A stretch of DNA of 64,000 nucleotides. Source: Eutreptiella sp. 'Long Island Sound 2002' (lineage: Eukaryota; Euglenozoa; Euglenophyceae; Eutreptiales; Eutreptiaceae). A program made the position numbers and the translations under genes. Of this stretch, positions 30,723-41,985 are shown piece after piece (the stretch's first letter is position 1; each line of letters begins with the position of its first letter). The notes beneath the pieces were generated by a model that saw only the letters and a program-made list of their open reading frames with translations, was not told the origin of the DNA and ran no database searches. The stretch lies in the NCBI GenBank assembly GCA_964036045.1, contig OZ038381.1, forward strand, positions 158,228,283 through 158,292,282. Reading direction: 5' to 3'.

Positions 30723-31813
30723 CCCTTCATCTGCCTCTTTTGTACAGGTGGGAGAGGTTAAGGGTGATTGGTGCACGCAGCAGCTGCCTTCGGCGGCTAC
30801 CATTTTTCTGCCCCAGCAAAACAGGGGCGCTGATCACAAATCAAATCACTGTGCCCCAGCCAGTACTGGCGAGGACAGTTCGACCTCAACGACATCTGCG
30901 CTGTGCACGCAACGAGAGCACCCCTTCCCTCCAAGCCCTAGCAGGGGAAACGCGTTGTGGCGTCCCCTGTTAGGCCACAGCTGCTTAGGAGCGCTGTGTT
31001 CTCTTGTCCTTTTCACAGGAGGGCCACTAGGGCCTGAGTCTTCCTGGACAGCAGCCCCAAGTAGCGTGTGTAGGGGTTAGGGTCAGCAGGCCTGGCAGGA
31101 GTGGAGTGCAAGTGATGAGTGCTCACCCTGCCTTCGAAGGCCGGTGCTGGCATTAGTGAGTGTAGTGTAGTGGTGTCTCCTGTCCCGCGTGCTTTTCCTC
31201 GTGGGCAGGGGAGTGCGTTAGCTTTTGGCCTGTAGCAAAAATGGGCGTTTTGTATGCCCTTAGCACACTTGGCCACCCCTCCCCTCTTAGTAGGTAGGGC
31301 TTTTGCCGTCTTACCCCAAGGATAGGCGCCAGCACAGAAATTGGGCGCCATAGGAGTGGTAATAGTACCTGATTAGGACCTTCGGTCCGACGTCAGCGAA
31401 GCCCGGTCTCCGGGAGCCACGCTGGGGAGAGAAGTGAGACACATACAGACATACGTAGCACACTTAGGGGTATGGTAAACCCTGTAAGGAAGGGTAGAAC
31501 CCCATGGGTCTGGACCAGTCAGGGGTCCTAACTGTGGGCTCGCTTGTCCCCAAGGAGGGAAGACACACCTTGCCTCATAACACCTTGCTTGTCATTCCCC
31601 CCTGGTGTAGTAAGCCACCGTTCTTCGTTGGCTCACCATGGTCATTACATTAGGGCAGTACCCATGCAACACATGGTCAACAAGGCAAACACTCGCTGGG
31701 TGGCTGCAATCTTGATAAGCGGCCACCTGGCTCACGCTGGAAACCATAGGCATGGGTCTGCAGGGCACAGACAGAGTGCTCACTGCACCTGTCAGTAGAC
31801 TGACACAGGGAAA

Positions 31814-34800
31814 TTAGCTTCGCTTCTTACGCCGGGACATAGTCCCGGCACGGGTTAGGAGCTGACCCTCGTTGTTCTCAACGAGGTAAGTGCGGAAGAT
31901 GGGGTTGATACTCCCATCTGGTTGTATGAAGCCTGACATAGGTTCCCGGGTCGCCTCGGACAACCCATAGCCATCCCACAGGGTAAGGAATTTCCAGCCC
32001 TGTTTATACTCGTGGCGAGCAATACCTGCAACCACGTAGTAACCATCGACAGCCATCTCATCGGCTCTCATCTCTTCGAGTTCATCTGCCTCCTCTGGAC
32101 TGGCAGCGTTCTCTAGGTCTATACGTTCAATCTCACTATCGCTGAGGCGCCACTCATCCCAAGACAAGTCGTCAGGGGAGTGATAGTGCCTCAACTGCTT
32201 AGGTGCACACAGCAGTTCACCACCTAGACGTGGACTGCACCTGACATGGATCCTGGATCCATCTATCCTGATGATACGATAGGGTCCAAAGTAAGGGTCC
32301 TGTAGGCAGTTACGTGGCCAGGAGGGTAGGCGTGAATGGTGTACCAATACAAGGTCACCAACCTTGAAGCTGGCAGGTCGCCGTAGGCGGTTCCGTCGGC
32401 TCTGTTCGCGGTCACGAATGTGCCTCAGGTTAGTACCAGCCTGGTTAGCCAGAGACTGCTTGTGTTCCAGCCAATCTCCCACAGGGCTCTTGAAGTCCTC
32501 AGGGAAGGGGGTTTTGAAGAACCAAGCAGGTCGTCCTCCATGGAACAGTTCGTGGGGGTCGAAACCCGTAGAAGAGCTCCGCTGTGAGTTCATGGACAGA
32601 ACTGCCCAGGGCACTAGGCGTACCCAGTCTTTGGTGCGCTCCTGTTTCATCAGGATTCTTAAGTTTTGCTCCACCACACGGTTCTGTCTCTCACAGAGAG
32701 GGTTAAAAGTGTGAGTATAGGGTACACCTGTGGTTACCTCCAGATTGAGGGCATTTAGCACTCGTTTGTACCACCCAGTGTCACTGCGGATGCGTACATC
32801 CTCATCAGAGTGCACCTGCTTAGGTGCTCCATAGGGTTCGAACCATTGTTCGACCAACATTTTTACAGTCTGCTCACCTTTGATTTTCTTATTGCAAGGG
32901 AACACACGGGTGAAGCGAGATAGACCACAGGTGACCACGAGGCAACTATCATAGCCGCCAAAGCGTGGTAGGCCGTGGATGTAGTCCACGTAGAGAAGAC
33001 AGTTAGCACAATAGGGTATGGGTAAGCTGGAGATCAGGCCCCCATCCCTACTGTCGCTCTGCTTGCTGGCATGACAGCCACAAGCATCCACAATGGTCTG
33101 CATACGCGACCTCAGTTCAGTCAGGGTTAGACTAGAGTAGAAACACTCACGGAAGAAGTCCACTGAGCGATTAGGGCCAGTGTGACCAGAACTGAGATGG
33201 GACCACTGTAGGCACCCATCCAGTCGTGCCTCAGGCACAACAATTCGGTCCTCGTAGAAGAGGTACTGATTGTTTTTATACCACTGGTGCCCGTCAATGA
33301 CACGGGGTTCAAGACCAGTGCTGAGGGTTTGGAGAATTTCTTCATACTCTGACTGATAGTCGGTTAGACTCCAACCCTCCAGGATTCCAGCAGTGCGCAT
33401 GGACAGGTCAAGCTGGACATCCATACGCTGGAAAGCCTCTCTGGCGAGCGCCTCAGAGCTCTCACCAATAAGCGCATCGAAGTTGTTGCGCGATATATAG
33501 TCCGACAGTTCATTCTTAATCCCGGGGATATGATGCACCGTCAACCTGAACTGGCTCAGGTAAGTCCACCACCGTTTTAGCTTCGCTTTTTCTGGTGGTG
33601 GGCCCTTCTGAAAAGACTTCACAGGCTCCTGGTCACACAGCCAGACAATAGGGTTAGACCCCAGGAGTCGGGATTGTGACGATAGCACCAACATACCGGC
33701 CAGGAGTTCCTGGTCATAGGTGCTGTAGTTGGAACGCGCTTGGTTCCATTTCCAATTCCAGTGTCCCAGTGGCACCAGTCGCCACTCACTGGTAGGATAG
33801 TCATGTTTCAACGAACCATCACGGTTCAGTCCAGTAGTACGATAATGGCAGTGGGTTAGTTCAGCGGGGTTAAGCTCCTGCCATTGATAGATCGTACCTC
33901 CCCCCCCTACATCACTGGCATCAGTGATCAGGACTATCTCGCCCTCAGGGCGGGGCACTCCCAGGCAGTTGGAGGAGGCAATCTTCTTCTTCAACTCCTG
34001 GAAACACTCTTCCTCTCTGGAGGTCCATCTCCAGGGAGTAGTTTTCTTGATTAGGTCAGTGAGGGGTGCAGAGGAGTAAGTAAAATTGTGGATGTGACGC
34101 CGATAGAAATTACAGGCGCCCACAAAACTCCTCACATCCTGTAGACCCCTCTTAGGGTCATCGCGAATCTGCATGTCCTGTAGGGGCTGCATCTTAGACG
34201 CGGCTGGTTACCACCAGCCATACCCCACGTCGAAACCCAAATACTCCATCTCCTCTTTCATAAACTCACATTTTTCGAGTTTGATTCGGAGATGGTTTTC
34301 TTGACAGACAGTGAAGAATTCACGGAGGAGAAGGACATGGTCCTCTTTGGTATTAGTCCCCAAACTCACGTCGTCGATGTGAGCCTCCATTTCTGCACCC
34401 CGAGAAATCAACTCTTGTACTAGAGGCCTGCGCCTCAGTATGTACAAAATTTTGTTCATAAGCTCCTGGAAGAGCGCTGGGGCGTTAGCCACCCCGAAAG
34501 GCATAACCTTCCACTTGAAGACACGACCCTTAGGGGTTATAAAGGCAAGCAGCTCCTGAGCTGCGGCGGTTAGGTCAACCTGCCAGAAACCAGAGCGTTT
34601 GTCCATTTTGGTCTTATACCTGCATTTGGCAATACGCTCCAGGGTGTTTTCCATGTTAGGAATACTCCCTGAGTGGTTCTGGGTTTTCTTGTTGACCTCA
34701 CCATAGTCTACAACAAGACGTAGAGCAGTCGACCCTTGTTTAGCAACAAGGAAACAGGGGCTGCAGTGATGGGGATAGTCCCCGTGTTTCTACTCTTCAA

Positions 34801-36611
34801 CGAGGCCAGCATCAATGCATTCTTGGATCTGGTGCTCGATTTCTTCAACCTGTTCCTGTGGAGCGGGATAGGGACGACGCCTCACTCGCGTCTTTTCGAA
34901 TTCTGGTTTCAATTTCAGGTCCATCTGGACCAGTTTTTTACAAGATAGGGGAGGAGGCAAGGCGCCGAAAACCTCCTCATAGGTTATAAGCAGTTTCTTC
35001 AGGCGGGGGTCAAGGTTAAGACTCTCGACTTTCTGAAGGAAATCCTCCTCAGCATGGAGGTTGCTTTTTCCATGTTCTTTCTTTTTATGCCGATCAGCAG
35101 TTTCGGCAGGTACAGTACCATCGTCCCACTCAGGGGGACATTGCTGCGCATAGTGTAGAGAATACACTAGAGGTATCTCAGGATCAGGCAGTGTATAGGA
35201 CCCATCGTCCTCCTCGGACCAGATGGAGTATTTCCAGGTCTGTCTGAGGTATTGCAGCCGCTCTTGGCGCTCAATACCTTCGCCCTTCAGGTACAACAGC
35301 CGTCGGAGTTCTTGAGTGTCATGCTCAGACAATGGCATGTTATTAGCAGCAGGCCGTGCCAGAGCATCAGTACTCCGGGCCACGGGTTCACCTGTGTGCA
35401 CAGGCTGCATGTGTAGCACTGGTTTCCCAACAGAGGAAGCGGGTTTAGAGGTTGACTCTAGATCTACCTCCTCTAGCAACAGCTGGGCCAGGAAAGCACT
35501 ATGTTTTAGGTCAACACAGCTGGGATCAACAGAGGGAATAGTGCTGGCGATCTCAGACAGTTGGTCGTCAGCATCCTCTTTTACAGCTGCAGGTTCCAGA
35601 TAGTCATCAGGAGACTCACACCCTGTAAGTGTGGCAGATAGGTGCTGAGGAGATCGATTTTTGAGATCATAAAGGGTCAGGCCACGATTTTCGGCCATGA
35701 CCTCTTTTAGTAGCACCTGGTCCAGGTCACACAGGGGTACAGGATTGAGAGATCCATCGATGATGGACAGGAAACTGGCCCACTCAGGGGCCTGCATAGC
35801 TGTGTCTGAGTCTTCAGGCACATAGATGGGGCCGTTGGGGAGTTGCACTCTTCCCACGGTCATTCGGTCAAGCATACGGCGCCAGTAAGCATGTTCACCA
35901 GAGCAACCCCAGTCAGGGGTGCACATAACAACCCTTCCTCCCTCATAAGCGATCTTGGTTAGAACCTTCGCGAGCAGGGAGAAGGGAGGGTTAGCATACA
36001 CTAGGCCCATTGCTTTCCAGAAGAAACGGAAAGCATTGTTCATTTGTTTCGAGCAGTACAACTGCATGATGTGCTGTTGTTGGCTCGCAAACAATTCCAC
36101 CTGGATCTCATCCAGGTTTACCTGAAGGGCCGCCAGTCCATTTTCGAGAACAGACCAGTTGGTAGTTTTCAGTACGATAGTTCGTCTTGGCTGCGTAGCG
36201 CAGCCCAGACTCTTTTCGTCCTGACAGCTCCAAAGGAACGGAGAATAGCCCACTGCCAAAGTCGCAGTGCAAAGAGTAAGGACGCTGTAGGGACAGCATT
36301 TTAACCTGGGGGTTTCTTCTTAGAAAGTCAGTGCCAATGAAGATGTCAAAGGCGTCATTGTCCAACACTCTGCAGTGTTGGGTCACGGTTTCGTCGCCCA
36401 GACATATGGTCACATCGACCCCCCCCAAGGAATGGATGGTACGCCCATCCCCTACTCTTATGGCCACGGTCTTAGTTTTCCTGAAAGTTTTAAGCAGGCG
36501 CCGGGCCACTATGGAAAGTGTTGCACCGGTATCAAGCACCGCTGGAAAAACCTGATCCCCGATTTTCACGAGGATCAAGAAAACCAAGTCCTCCTCTTCG
36601 GAGCCGCGCCC
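31814..36611 (-). pseudogene. pol: Element M Pol: PR, Dam-like, RT, RNase H, integrase, chromodomain
   Basis: Protease VLDTGATLSIVARRLL near 36530 and FIGTDFL. A frameshift near 36150. Dam-like domain about 36100-35700: VELFASQQQHIMQLYCSKQ, VYANPPFSLLAKVLTKI (NPPF intact, near 35985), VVMCTPDWGCSGEHAYW. A Glu/Asp-rich linker. RT with TAG at 34790 (a Tyr codon in element 2), box AHIDDVSLGT, then TAA at 34208. RNase H: VLITDASDVGGGG, YSTYDQELLAGML. Integrase: LLYVDYIHGL, VHSDEDV, CERQNRVVEQ; finger CGC with one residue between cysteines. Chromodomain near 32000 ends EATREP where P1 and P2 have EATWEP. One shift and two stops make it inactive as a single product. Confidence 0.92.
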
Positions 36612-36614
36612 CTA
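36585..36614 (-). promoter_or_regulatory. Element M gag-pol stop codon (readthrough type)
   Basis: TAG followed by GGGCGCGGC. The frame is open from gag (VNVKFPDEE) through the stop into GRGSEEEDLVFLILVK and the protease. It lines up with the TGA of element 2. Only a weak hairpin (CTCC/GGAG) is seen downstream. Confidence 0.65.
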
Positions 36615-38784
36615 TTCCTCATCAGGGAATTTCACATTCACTCCTGCAGCCATGAGGGACTTGGCCATCCAGGCCAAGCGCCTCTTCTTAGAATTATTCC
36701 CCTCAGGGGTAGCGTTATCCCCTTGGGGGCGCTTCTGGGGGACACCTGCGGCAGGAGCGGGTGTGGCAGCAGGAGTAGGTGTAGCAACGGGCGCTGATGA
36801 GCGCCTCTGGGGGTTAGGGGGTCCAGTTTTGCCATCCCCCTTGCCACCTCCTTTACCTTTATCCCCATTCGGGGGATTTCTGGCGGGCGTCCTCTGGCGC
36901 TCCGCCTCCTGACGCTTGAGTTTGTCACTCTCGCGTTTCTTGATGTGGCATTCGTCCTCATAGTGACGACGTTTGCCACAGTAACCACAGGTGATGGTAC
37001 ACCTGAAGTGGTCCTGATGGGTCACAGTTGTCCCATCTTTAGTATGCTGCTGACGTTTCATCTGCAGCATACAGCCACTGCGGAGATCGCAGTCAGAGGC
37101 GTGACAAGGGCCCCCCTTGTCATTGACAGGTGGGCAGTAAAACAGGGGGGGTGTGCCTGCATCAGTTGGAACCTCGTTCATGGCACGTAGGTTGCCCCTC
37201 CCTTTACCACCTCCCTGGTTAGTGTTAGTGGGATTTTTATGCCCCTTCCCTTCGCCACGTTCGGGGGTAGGGGTACCACCTCGTCCCAAATGCTTCTTGA
37301 GGAACTTCTCCATGTGGGAGTCGTTCTCTCTCTCAAGAGCGAGCTCAATCAAGAGATCCACCAGTGTATCGTACGAGTGGATCCTGCTCTTCCTCTCAGA
37401 GGTGGAGCGGCAATCATCCCACGTACGCTGGGGGATCTTACTCATGAGCCACAGGTGGGGCTCAGTGGCTCCGTAGGAGCCCACATTCATCCTCGAAAAT
37501 AAGTACTCCAAGTCGCACACATACTCAGAAATTCGCGCAGCGGATGGAAACTCCGGGAGCATAGGTAGCTCCTCGATCTGTGTGCGTACGCTGAGGTCAG
37601 TCTCATAGACTGGAAATGTTTTCTCTAACCTCAGGAGTATCTCTGCCCAGGTAGAACAGGTTTTCACAATCTGTTTGACCTGTTTTTGCAAAAAAAAAAA
37701 TTTTGCATGAGCGTTTTAGCAGTGAACATTTGGTGGCCACATCCACATGGGATTGGCCAGTCAACAAAAGGAACTCTGCAAATTCTTCTGCCCATTCAGG
37801 CAGATTTTTGGGGTCGAACTCCGGCTGTTCCAGCTGGATGTTCGCCTGGGCAATTGGTCTGCCCGTCTTCCCACCCCCCGGAGTTAGGCCTGATGGCGAC
37901 ACGCCGGCAAGAGGGGCCAGGGCTGACAGCCCTCTTCTCTCACTCTCTGTGACAGGCACGTCCTGTAGATCCGCCATAGGCACAGTCCTGGCACGGGGGT
38001 GAAAGGGGCTGGGGCAGGTGACCTTAGGCAACAGCCTTGAGACCCTCGATCTCTTGAGATCTTCGGCCAGGGTACTCAGCCCTGGAGAGAGAGAGAGCAA
38101 CTCAGGCTTGGGTAAGGGTTCTGCAATACCCAGTTTAGCCTTAATGGCCTCCGATAAGGCCGTCACATCTGGATCTTCTGATCCAGACAGGAATTTGGCC
38201 AGCAACTCGGCCGTTTGATCCAGGGCACCGTAGGTTGGCCTTGGATGTTGTTGTTCTTCTACTCGTGTTGGGCCCACTTCGGGAGCCCTTGGGGTTGGAT
38301 ACTCAGGTCTTAGTCGTCTTGGCAGGGATGCAGTGGACGGAGGACCAGAGTGTGCGTAGGACCCTAGATCTGTAAGTGGTCTGGATCCATGTACAGCCAA
38401 CGGCTCCTCTCCATCTTCCCCACGGATGGATTTATAGTACTCCTCATGCATCATGTACTCATTCATCTTCATCTTCAGCTTCTCATATTCCTCAGGTCCT
38501 TCAATGGCAGTTGAGGAGGAAGCTGGACAATTGGATCTTGATACTGAAGCAGCCACACGTCTGTGGAGGTGACTGAAGCTGTCTCCACCGTGTGCTGCTA
38601 AGGCCTCGGTGGTAAGGCCTTTATTCCCTTCCGCCCTTCTGCGTTCTGGTTCTCCTTGGGACCCAGATGCGCCACTGAGATGATGTGGTGCTCGGTGTGG
38701 TGGTTCACTCATTGGGTGGACCACGCTGCCCATTTGTACTTGGACAGTTCGGATAGGCCAGGTCCTGACGCTTGGCGTGGACAT
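36612..38784 (-). pseudogene. gag: Element M Gag with homopolymer frameshift
   Basis: ATG 38784 (MSTPSVRTWPIRTVQVQMG) opens a Ser/Pro/Glu-rich N-terminal half. The capsid part starts near 37850 (NIQLEQPEFDPKNLPEWAEE). At the A-run 37690-37700 the frame shifts. The other frame continues KQVKQIVKTCSTWAEILLRL through the capsid C-terminal part to the knuckle CGYCGKRRHYEDEC (C-x2-C-x4-H-x4-C), preceded by a second Cys/His-rich stretch. The end is Gly/Lys- and Ala/Pro-rich. It stops at TAG 36614-36612, in frame with pol. Without the run-length change this would be about 720 residues. Confidence 0.88.
37690..37700 (-). repeat. A11/T11 run causing the gag frameshift
   Basis: A mononucleotide run within the capsid codons. 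Frame 0 is open before it and frame 2 after it. Slippage in vivo or a sequencing/assembly error would look the same. Confidence 0.8.
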
Positions 38785-38855
38785 GATGGACTTGTTGTTG
38801 AGCTTTTGTTCTGCACTTCTTCTCAGGGTCGGTTCAAAAAGTCACAAGGGACTGT

Positions 38856-38866
38856 CTCTGCTACCG
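38856..38866 (-). other. Element M primer-binding site
   Basis: CGGTAGCAGAG on the minus strand, next to the LTR end GGACATCTTTC. It differs at the first base from the TGGTAGCAGAG of elements 1 and 2, so probably the same initiator-methionine tRNA is used. Confidence 0.7.
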
Positions 38867-39573
38867 GAAAGATGTCCTTGAATTATGCCCTAGGTCTTTT
38901 GATGTATTCCTGCAGGTTTTGTAGTTGAAAACCCCAGACCAAAGCAGCAAGTAGAGCAAGGACTGAATGTGGATCGAATCAATGATTGGTTTTGGAATCC
39001 AGTGTAACACAGAAGGGCTGCAGATAGACAAAGCAGGTTTATGCACATAGATTCAATCACAAATGGATAATACAAAAGGTTTTATATGAAAATGGGTCAG
39101 ACTCTAGCCTCAGAGGTTGCATTAGGCACTTCATGTGCACTCTTTTGGGTGAAATGGTGCTGGTTAGGACTGAGGGGCATAGATGTCAGGACCACACAGA
39201 AAATGAGTTGGCCAAGCAACTGAATTCAGAAACAGTTACAAAGTAGGACCACAATAAGTGGTAGAAACAATTGAGTATAGGGGTCTTGGGGTGGGAGACC
39301 ACTTAGGCTTAACCTCCAAGGCCGACAAGCATGAAATGCCTGATTTATTTTGGTATGTCCTCCATGAAGGAAGGTACCTCCGCTCAGTTGAGTGGTAGGG
39401 GTGAACTTCATGGGGGGGCTAGGGTCACAACCCTAGTTACTTTGAGAAAGTGTACTTTAGGCAACAAAAGAGAGATAAAAACACTTAAGTTTGTCTTAGC
39501 ATCAACAAAGGGTTTTAAGGGCGGCTTAGCCTGGATCAAGCCCTCCAAGAAAGACATGGTAGTGACTTTTTCA
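38867..39573 (-). repeat. LTR C: truncated 5' LTR of element M
   Basis: 707 bp nearly identical to 28557-29261. Identity ends at GTGACTTTTT; LTR B continues CTTACTCC while here CATACTAG follows. About 2.5 kb of the 5' LTR, with any promoter, is missing. 39574-39639 has no recognised content. Confidence 0.88.
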
Positions 39574-39639
39574 TACTAGTAGTCTGTGAAAAACCAATGG
39601 CCTTCGGCCAGGGAGTGGTTGTCACGGGGAGCTAACGGT

Positions 39640-41224
39640 CCTGTCCTGCGATGCAATGCGGGGCAACTGTGACACCTGCTCTTACACCCATACACAGGCA
39701 CGTCTGCACAAGAGTGCTCACTGCACCTGTGAGGTTAGAAGACAGTCAGTAGACTGACACAGGGAAATTGGACTTTCCTTTTACGCTGGGAAAGAGTCTC
39801 AGCACGGGTTAATGGCTGCCCTTCGTTGTTCTCAACGAGATAGGAGCGGAAGATGGGGTTGATACTCCCATCTGGTTGTATGAAGGCTGACATAGGTTCC
39901 CAGGTTGCCTCAGATAACCCATAGCCATCCCACAGGGTAAGGAATTTCCAGCCCTGTTTATACTCGTGGCGAGCAACACCTGCAACCACGTAGTAACCAT
40001 CGACTGCCATCTCATCGGCAGTCATCTCGTCGAGTTTGTCTGCCTGCTCTGGACTGGCAGCGTTCTCTAGGTCTATACTCTCGACCTCACTGTCGCTTAG
40101 GCGCCACTCATCCCAAGACAAATCGTCAGGGGAGTGATAGTGCCTCAACTGTTTAGGTGCACACAGCAGTTCACCACCCAGATGTGGACTGCACCTGACA
40201 TGGATCCTGGATCCATCTATCCTGATGATACGATAGGGTCCAAAAATAGGTTCCTGTAGGCAGTCACGTGGCCAGGAGGGTAGGCGTGAATGGTGAACCA
40301 AAACAAGGTCACCAACCTTGAAGCTGGCAGGTCGCCGTAGGCGGTTCCGTCAGCTCAATTCACGGTCACGAATGTGTCTCAGGTTAGTTCCAGCCTGGTT
40401 AGCCAGAGACTGCTTGTGTCCCAGCCAACCTCCCACAGGGCTCATGAAGTCCTCAGGAAAGGGGGTTTTGAAGAACCATGCAGGTCTTCCTCCATGGAAC
40501 AGTTCGTGGGGCCGAAACCCGTAGAAGAGCTCCGCTTCGAGTTCATGGTCAGCACTGCCCAGGGCACTGGGCGTACCCAGTCCTTCGTATGCTCTTGTTT
40601 CATCAGGATTCTTAAGTTTTGCTCCACCACACGGTTCTGTCTCTCACAGAGAGGGTTAGACATGTGGGTATAGGGCACACCTGTGGTTACCTCCACGTTG
40701 GGGGCATTTAGCACTCATTTGTACCACCCAGTGTCACTGCGGATGCGTACATCTTCATCAGAGTGCACCTGCTTAGGTGCTCCATAGGGTTCGAACCATT
40801 GTTCGACCAACATTTTCACAGTCTGCTCACCTGTGATTTTCTTATTGCAAGGGAACACACGGGTGAAGCGAGACAGGCCACAGGTGACCACTAGGCAACT
40901 ATCATAGCCGCCAAAGCGTGGTAGGCCGTGGATGAAATCCACGTAGAGAAGAGAGTTAGCACAATAGGGTATGGGTAAGCTGGAAATCAGGCCCCTATCC
41001 CTACTGTCGCTCTGCTTGCTGGCATGACAGCCACAAGCATCCACAATGGTCTGCATACGCGACCTCAGTTCAGTCAGGGTTAGACTAGAGTAGAAACACT
41101 CACGGAAGAAGTCCACTGAGCGATTAGCGCCAGTGTGACCAGAACTGAGATGGGACCACTGTAGGCACCCATCCAGTCGTGCCTCAGGCACAACAATCCG
41201 GTCCTCGTAGAAGAGGTACTGATT
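39640..41224 (-). pseudogene. pol: P1: 3' end of an M-like pol (integrase, chromodomain) and flank
   Basis: On the minus strand from 41224: integrase from the HHCC region (HLSSGHTGANRSVDFF) through LLYVDFIHGL and VHSDEDV, an in-frame TGA at 40715, CERQNRVVEQ, a frameshift near 40500, and the chromodomain with EATWEPMSAF near 39900. It is cut at 41224 by insertion I3. 39640-39734 is downstream untranslated sequence. The segment is repeated as P2 at 47265-48213. Confidence 0.88.
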
Positions 41225-41225
41225 G

Positions 41226-41985
41226 GGGACCGTGCGCCTACGACGGGCCCCTGCGGAGAAGGACCACCCAGCGGACCCGAACCGCCCGGAGCAGTGGGAA
41301 CAGGCCACCGCACCAACCCGCGACACCGCCCTCCGCGCCGCCGGACTCCGCACCCCAGACGACGACCTCCCCCCCCCACCTACAGACAGTGACCACCCCC
41401 CGCCGGAGGTCTGGGTTACAGCCCTCGAGCGCGGGCACTACTACGTGATAGCCGCTACGGCTACGTCCCCCGGCCCGCGATGGCTCGTCAAAGGGACAGA
41501 CACCATGCTCACCCCAGGGGCCGCCCCACCAGGGGCAGTAGGGGACCCCACCACCCAGCACAGGGTCCTCAGGGGCGTTCTCCAGCCAGGGAACAAGCCC
41601 CCAGCCCGCGCCCTGGCCCAAATCACCTCAGGGAAGGCGGGCTACCACCTGGGACTGGCCATGCTCTGCCTGACCCACTGGATCCAGCGCTGCTGGCCAC
41701 CCACGGGGACCATGCCCTGGATTTGGGCCATCCCCACCGCCCACACACAAATCGAGGCGGGCCCGGACACGCGGCCAAACCCCCCCCCTAGACCACAGCA
41801 ATCCCTCACTTGCGGGTACCACGCCATCCACAGGGTCCTCAGCCGCGTGGGTCTTGGCCCAGAGCTAGCATACCCCCTTCCCACCAGTGACCAAGAGGTC
41901 CACCAGATACGCAAGCTCGTCTGCGAAATCCGTGCCGCGGCAGCAGAAGACGGCAAGCTTCTCCTCACCCGGAGACCCACACACG
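41226..41985 (+). pseudogene. I3 ORF, N-terminal globular part (cysteine-peptidase-like?)
   Basis: The frame enters straight from the junction with no ATG, so the 5' end is missing. The sequence looks like a folded protein: EVWVTALERGHYYVIAAT, GYHLGLAMLCLTHWIQRCW, PQQSLTCGYHAIHRVLSRVG, then LVCEIRAAAAEDGKLLL. The Q-x(3)-C-G-Y-H arrangement recalls Ulp1/C48-type cysteine peptidases found in some mobile elements, but I cannot show the catalytic His and Asp. Near 41975 the protein-like frame shifts. Confidence 0.35.

Larger units (their letters stand above)
28557..31773 (-). repeat. LTR B: 3' LTR of element M
   Basis: 3217 bp. On the minus strand it starts TGTCTGTGCCC after GTGCAGTGAGCACTC and ends GACATCTTTC. 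Only short chance ORFs are seen. The first 700 bp on the plus strand equal LTR C. Confidence 0.88.
28557..39573 (-). mobile_element. Element M: minus-strand Ty3/gypsy chromovirus
   Basis: From right to left: partial 5' LTR (39573-38867), primer-binding site, gag, stop, pol, 3' LTR (31773-28557). LTR parts B and C differ by under about 1% over 0.7 kb, so the insertion is fairly young. Even so, gag and pol have two frameshifts and two stops. The 5' LTR is cut at 39573 by a later rearrangement. Confidence 0.9.
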
